From NCBI GenBank assembly GCA_003427395.1, contig BFEA01000545.1, positions 6,682 to 26,888 on the forward strand: a stretch of 20,207 nucleotides of DNA. Direction: 5' to 3'. The DNA is from Chara braunii. Taxonomy: Eukaryota; Streptophyta; Charophyceae; Charales; Characeae. The notes beneath the pieces are model-generated. The model was given only the letters and a program-made list of their open reading frames with translations. It did not search any database and had not been told where the DNA came from. Both the position numbers and the translations under genes were made by a program. The number at the start of each line of letters is the position of its first letter. The stretch's first letter is position 1. Shown in pieces: positions 16,875-20,207 of this stretch.

Positions 16875-17573
16875 TTTGCAGAATGTGTTTGCACTTAGAA
16901 GAGTCACAGGGGACTCGCGAGTCTCATCCAATAAGACGATACACTCGTTCCCCTTGGCATCACGCACCACGAACTGATTGTCCGCCCACGTGGTCCTTAA
17001 GCAATGAGCCTTTAACCAGCCCAAGCCGATGACCGCGTCGAACGGACACTTGTCCATGACATAAAAGTTGAGCTCATGTGTGACAGTGCGGTCCTTGTCA
17101 AAGGTGACGCGCACACCTTTGACAGCATGTGTGGAGGTGACAATCTCTTGGTTGCCCACCTGGGTCTGACAAGGGTTCTGCAATTCCACTTGCTTCATTC
17201 CCAGGCCCACCTTATGAATCCCGTTAGGAGAAAAGAAGTTAGTGGTTGAACCACTATCAATCAACACGCGAATGTATCGGCGGTTAATGAGCAGTTTAAA
17301 GAAGGTTAGCTCCACACTCCCTTGTACACGACGTTGCTGCTTGAGCTGCAGCCAATGTTCCAAGTGAGCATGGAAGTCAACTTCCTTAGACTCCTCCCAA
17401 GGCTCAGTGTATAACACATGGATTGCAGCAGCCTTGGATTCAGCGTTGTTTCGGGCTTCAAGAGTAGGTTGTTGATCAGATTCAGGCTCATTGGAGGGGC
17501 CTGCAACTGATGGTTCAGCTTCCCTTGTTGTAGAGAGTGTTGATGACTCTTCTACGCCCTTTGCCTGTTTCCC
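16872..17573 (-). pseudogene. Retropepsin-like aspartic protease region (element A)
   Basis: The minus-strand frame that follows the slippery heptamer. After an acidic, Ser-rich linker it contains the aspartic protease signature VLIDSGSTTNFFSP (catalytic Asp-Ser-Gly) and the later hydrophobic motif FDAVIGLGWLKAH, as in plant Ty3/gypsy proteases that cut Gag-Pol. The frame ends at a TGA (16872-16874) directly in front of the RT frame and in phase with it, so the stop is most simply a nonsense mutation. The open frame reaches back to 17627, but the part before 17573 overlaps the zinc knuckle in another frame. Confidence 0.88.
17552..17573 (-). promoter_or_regulatory. Putative -1 ribosomal frameshift site (G_GGA_AAC)
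   Basis: Minus strand 17573-17567 reads GGGAAAC. In the frame of the Gag zinc knuckle it is split G GGA AAC, exactly the X XXY YYZ register of retroviral -1 slippery sites. The zinc-knuckle frame ends at TAG 17554-17552, 12 nt further on, and the -1 frame is the protease frame. A small hairpin (AGAGT, 7-nt loop, ACTCT; 17550-17534) follows 16 nt after the heptamer, further than usual, and no strong pseudoknot is evident. Confidence 0.5.
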
Positions 17574-17886
17574 TGAAGTCGGTAACAGTTCTGCACAGCA
17601 TGCCCGGACTTTTGACAATGCAAGCATATGCGTAGTTTAGATCTTCTTTCCCATTACTTTTAACTGATACGGAAGGTTTTCCAAGGCTTGGTAGATGCGC
17701 CCTCCGGTTTCTCAGGGATCTTCGCATTCTTGGGGAGATGTACAACAGTTCCCCTACCTGAACCACGGTTAGGCCCCTTGTTTGAAGCAGTCTTTTTAAA
17801 AGCATTAAGTTTTTCATCTTCGTTTGCGTCAGACTCAATGGCTGATGTGGAACAACCCATATTGGAGTCCGGCTCTAGATCGTCAT
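17574..17886 (-). pseudogene. End of gag with CCHC zinc knuckle, frame-shifted (element A)
   Basis: The nucleocapsid part of Gag binds element RNA. In the third minus frame, 17632-17585 reads RICLHCQKSGHAVQNC, a perfect C-x2-C-x4-H-x4-C knuckle. Upstream, the same frame at 17908-17660 gives an acidic linker (DDLFLDDDLEPDS) and a basic stretch (KKTASNKGPNRGSGRG), but it has stops at 17660-17662 and 17654-17656 that a second frame bypasses (SVKSNGKED). At least one indel near 17900-17915 and one near 17635 separate it from the main gag frame, so this part is degenerate. Confidence 0.8.
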
Positions 17887-19281
17887 CTAGAAACAGATCA
17901 TCCAGTAGGACTGATCTTCAACCTCCCGATGTTCATGCAGGGCAAGCTGGTTGCTGCTTCCATACCGCTTGTGTTGTGGTTTTCCACCTGCAGCGGGCGC
18001 CTTCTTACGCCTGGCAAGGTCCTTGGCCTCTAGGTTGACTAGATCCGTCATGAGCTCTCGCCAAGTAGTATGGTCTTTGAGTCTTAGCAGGGAGAGGTAT
18101 TCTTTAGGGGCCACTCCCATGACTACATCCATACAAGACACGTCGGTCATTCCCAGGTCTGGAGTGGTGAACAGACCAGTCAAGTGATGTTCCAAAGCCT
18201 GCATGGAGGACCTCCAAGTTTGGCCCTTGAGGGCCTCAAGCTTCAGCCTAGCCATGAGCGCAGCGTGCTTATCTTGGTATCGTGTGATGAGAAGGTCCTC
18301 AAGGGTGCGTACAGGGGTTACTTTCAGCCACTCAGTCACGTCAATTCTTTCATAACCTGCAGCAACAGCTTGGAGTTCAATGTGGTTCCGTACGGCGGGC
18401 TCAGTATTAGTGCCCATGATCATGCTTCGGTCTTCTTGCGGTGTCCGCATGACCTCGAAGTATGAGCGCATGGAACTAATCCAAGAGGTGATATCCGCTT
18501 TCCCGTCGTACTTGGATGGCAAGGTGGCCGCCCGCTTGTCCACTACGGGACCGTTGTACTGTACGCCAGTAAGGACTGTGGCGTTTTGGGCTGATGTCCC
18601 TGCATTTGGAACTATGACTAGTGCAGAACTGTCGGCGCTGCCGCTTGAGGAGCTGGCACTGGTTCCTGCGCTTGCCACAGTTCCACTTGCTCTTGCCATG
18701 AGGACTGTGTTAGATTGAGAGACTGGGACTGCACCAGGTCGAGGGTTAGGAGGGCGGGGGGGAGACAGTTGAGACTGTTTGAGGCTGATTATCTCAGCCT
18801 GCAGCTCTTGGTTCCACTGCTCCAGTGCTGTTACACGGGACTCAAGGTCTTCTAAGTTCCGCAGTCGAACCAAGGCTGCTACGGCAGCAGCTAGCCTCTC
18901 CTGGAACCGGTCAGCATCGTCTTCCGGGACCTGAAGGAGGGCCACCAGAGCAGCTATGCTTGTGGCTCTGGCTGCTGCCTCTGCCTCCCTTTCCCTCTGC
19001 ACGGCATCATCATAAAGCTTTTGGAAGAACGGTTTCTCGTTCTCGTTTGCTGCGTCCAGCATGGCCTGCCATTGGGCAGATGTGATGTCTGCCATGCTGG
19101 AGGAAGGGGTGTTAGCAGTTCTCTCAAGAGGGGTCCGCTCTCTCCTCACGTTTGGACGAACACTCCTCTTGCCCTTCCTCACAGTCTCAAAAAGAACACC
19201 TTCTCTCTCCCTTCTCTCTCTCTTCGCTGTTTGCGCACGCGTCTCAATACCGGACATAGATAGTTCAGATGAAAGAAACAA
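17887..19281 (-). pseudogene. Ty3/gypsy Gag, capsid part (element A)
   Basis: A 464-codon frame. Possible starts are at 19281, 19257 (MSGIETRAQ) and 19095 (MADITSAQW). The first about 60 residues are very basic, so an internal start is possible. Residues 63-170 are rich in Ala/Glu/Arg with regular Leu (VRLRNLEDLESRVTALEQW), a likely coiled coil. A Pro/Ser/Ala-rich linker follows. Residues 250-428 form the retrotransposon gag domain (LPSKYDGKADITSWISSMRS, LEDLLITRYQDKHAALMARL, SMQALEHHL, LMTDLVNLEAKDLARRK), which builds the particle shell. The frame runs out after about residue 450, where an indel shifts the natural continuation to another frame. Confidence 0.88.
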
Positions 19282-20207
19282 TCAGTGAATCACACAGAGT
19301 AGAAGGTAGAACTCCTAGCCGGAGCGACGATTCATTTGGACTTAGAGAATGACACGCAGCAGAATAAAAGACTAAATAAATAAATAAAAATAAAACAGAA
19401 GAGAGGACTGACTTATCGAACGGGCCCGATCAGATTAGCTGGAGATCACCTCTTGTCTAACCTGACAAGGTACATGTACCGCAATAAATCAGCCGAAGAA
19501 AACTAACTGCAACAATGGAGATTTCGAGGGGTGCAGACGGTCGCCGAGCCAGACGCTGGGTAGTATGTGCTAACATGCAGTAAGACCAGTCAAGATCCCC
19601 TTGAAAGGAATGCCCTTGCTAGTCGTATGCCCCCCAAGTTCAACGCAGCAAAGAGATGCACAGGCAGCAACAGATTTGGGCCCGAAAGGTCCTGTCCCGT
19701 TGGGCCTAGTCCCACTGAGTCCCGGAGGTCCCAAGTAGGTCGTGGACCAGGACCAACGAGATAGGAGTACCAAGTCAGTCCCAAACTGCCTCTACCGTAC
19801 TGAAAAGGAAAAGACAACTTTCAGCAAGAACTTACCCCTACAACCATTCAGAACTGAACAGACATTGCACCGTAGAAAGATATGTCATTTAGAACAGATA
19901 CATCATCCATCCATCCATTAGGTGAGAAAGGAATCCACATGCTCACACACACAGCCAAGACCGCAGAGAAGAGGAAGAGAGCCCAGCACACCCCAACAGG
20001 CCATGAAGCACCAAGCAACCTCCCACGGGCATAACCAGGTCACACGGCACTTACCTGTGAGGCCCGGCCTCCAAAGATGGATAACGACTCACCCCCCTCT
20101 CTCACAAGTCCTCCTGACCCCTAGCTACCACTACACGAAGTGTCCTAGCATGACTAAGAGGGCCTTCCTACACCCCTGTTGCAAAGTCGGATCCCCCGTC
20201 AATGTCT
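19282..20207. other. Upstream flank of element A; no gene, no LTR copy found
   Basis: This should hold the 5' leader, primer-binding site and 5' LTR of element A. I found neither a complement of the initiator-Met tRNA end nor a stretch repeating the sequence just below 13074. Short features are an aaataaataaataaa run (19373-19388) and a catccatccatcc run (about 19905-19917). Open frames are short (75 codons or fewer) and anonymous. Confidence 0.45.

Larger units (their letters stand above)
13074..19281 (-). mobile_element. Ty3/gypsy chromovirus, element A (inactive)
   Basis: An almost full-length internal region on the minus strand, in the order gag, zinc knuckle, protease, RT, RNase H, integrase, GPY/F module, chromodomain, polypurine tract, LTR start. 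This is the standard order of Ty3/gypsy chromoviruses. It is disabled by in-frame stops at 16872-16874, 15681-15683 and 14000-14002, by frameshifts in the end of gag, by substitution of an RT catalytic residue, and by an insertion of about 560 bp of mitochondrial-type DNA in RNase H. The 5' LTR and primer-binding site were not found before the window end. Confidence 0.9.

Noticed and set aside
20041-20075. Similarity of acttacctgtg here to the reverse complement of 12891-12910 as an LTR match
   Set aside because: The orientation is inverted, while the two LTRs of one element must be direct repeats, and the match is only about 12 bases.
1-20207. Bacterial or phage origin, CRISPR array
   Set aside because: No operons or regularly spaced identical repeats with unique spacers. 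The coding remnants are eukaryotic LTR retroelements, and the tandem arrays are head-to-tail without spacers.

Overview
This window reads as nuclear DNA of a streptophyte: a charophyte alga or a non-seed land plant. The evidence is degenerate Ty3/gypsy retrotransposons, long microsatellites, and organelle-derived pieces whose closest family matches are plant-type mitochondrial genes (26S rRNA, ccmF, a group II intron ORF). Mitochondrial ccmF is known mainly from plants, streptophyte algae, red algae and some protists. The gag style recalls charophyte (Chara-like) repeats, but that is recollection and not a search result. I see no intact host gene that I can name.

Left end (1-2.7 kb): a junction of three retroelement fragments. 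Element B is on the minus strand (about 1-970): RNase H, then a cysteine/histidine array that fits a PHD-like finger. Element D is on the plus strand (about 985-1237): an integrase zinc-binding domain. Element C is on the plus strand (about 1238-2690): end of RT, RNase H and integrase. D and C happen to share one long open frame, so a gene caller would report one false chimeric protein. All nine undetermined bases of the window lie here (804-2238).

Middle (2.7-13.07 kb): no recognisable gene. It holds degenerate sequence, a splice-site-bounded open frame (2714-3214), polypyrimidine tracts, tandem repeats of 48, 18, 34 and 41 bp, (CT)n/(CA)n/(GAA)n microsatellites, and an open frame with poly-Asn and poly-Gln tracts (11821-12096). 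The stretch just below 13074 is probably the start of the 3' LTR of element A.

Right part (13.07-19.3 kb): element A, a minus-strand Ty3/gypsy chromovirus. In its own reading direction it has gag (with coiled coil), CCHC zinc knuckle, a canonical -1 slippery heptamer, aspartic protease, RT, RNase H, integrase, GPY/F module, chromodomain, polypurine tract and the start of an LTR. It is dead: three in-frame stops, frameshifts in gag, and a Tyr in place of a catalytic Asp in the RT active site.

The most unusual object is a patchwork of about 560 bp (14910-15473) inside the RNase H domain of element A. It consists of two out-of-order pieces of mitochondrial-type large-subunit rRNA, a ccmF piece with an intact WWD motif, and a piece of a group II intron reverse transcriptase on the other strand. 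Element A resumes on the far side in the expected domain order. The simplest reading is repair of a chromosomal break with several scraps of mitochondrial DNA; a chimeric assembly is the main alternative. From 19282 to the end I find no gene and no matching 5' LTR.
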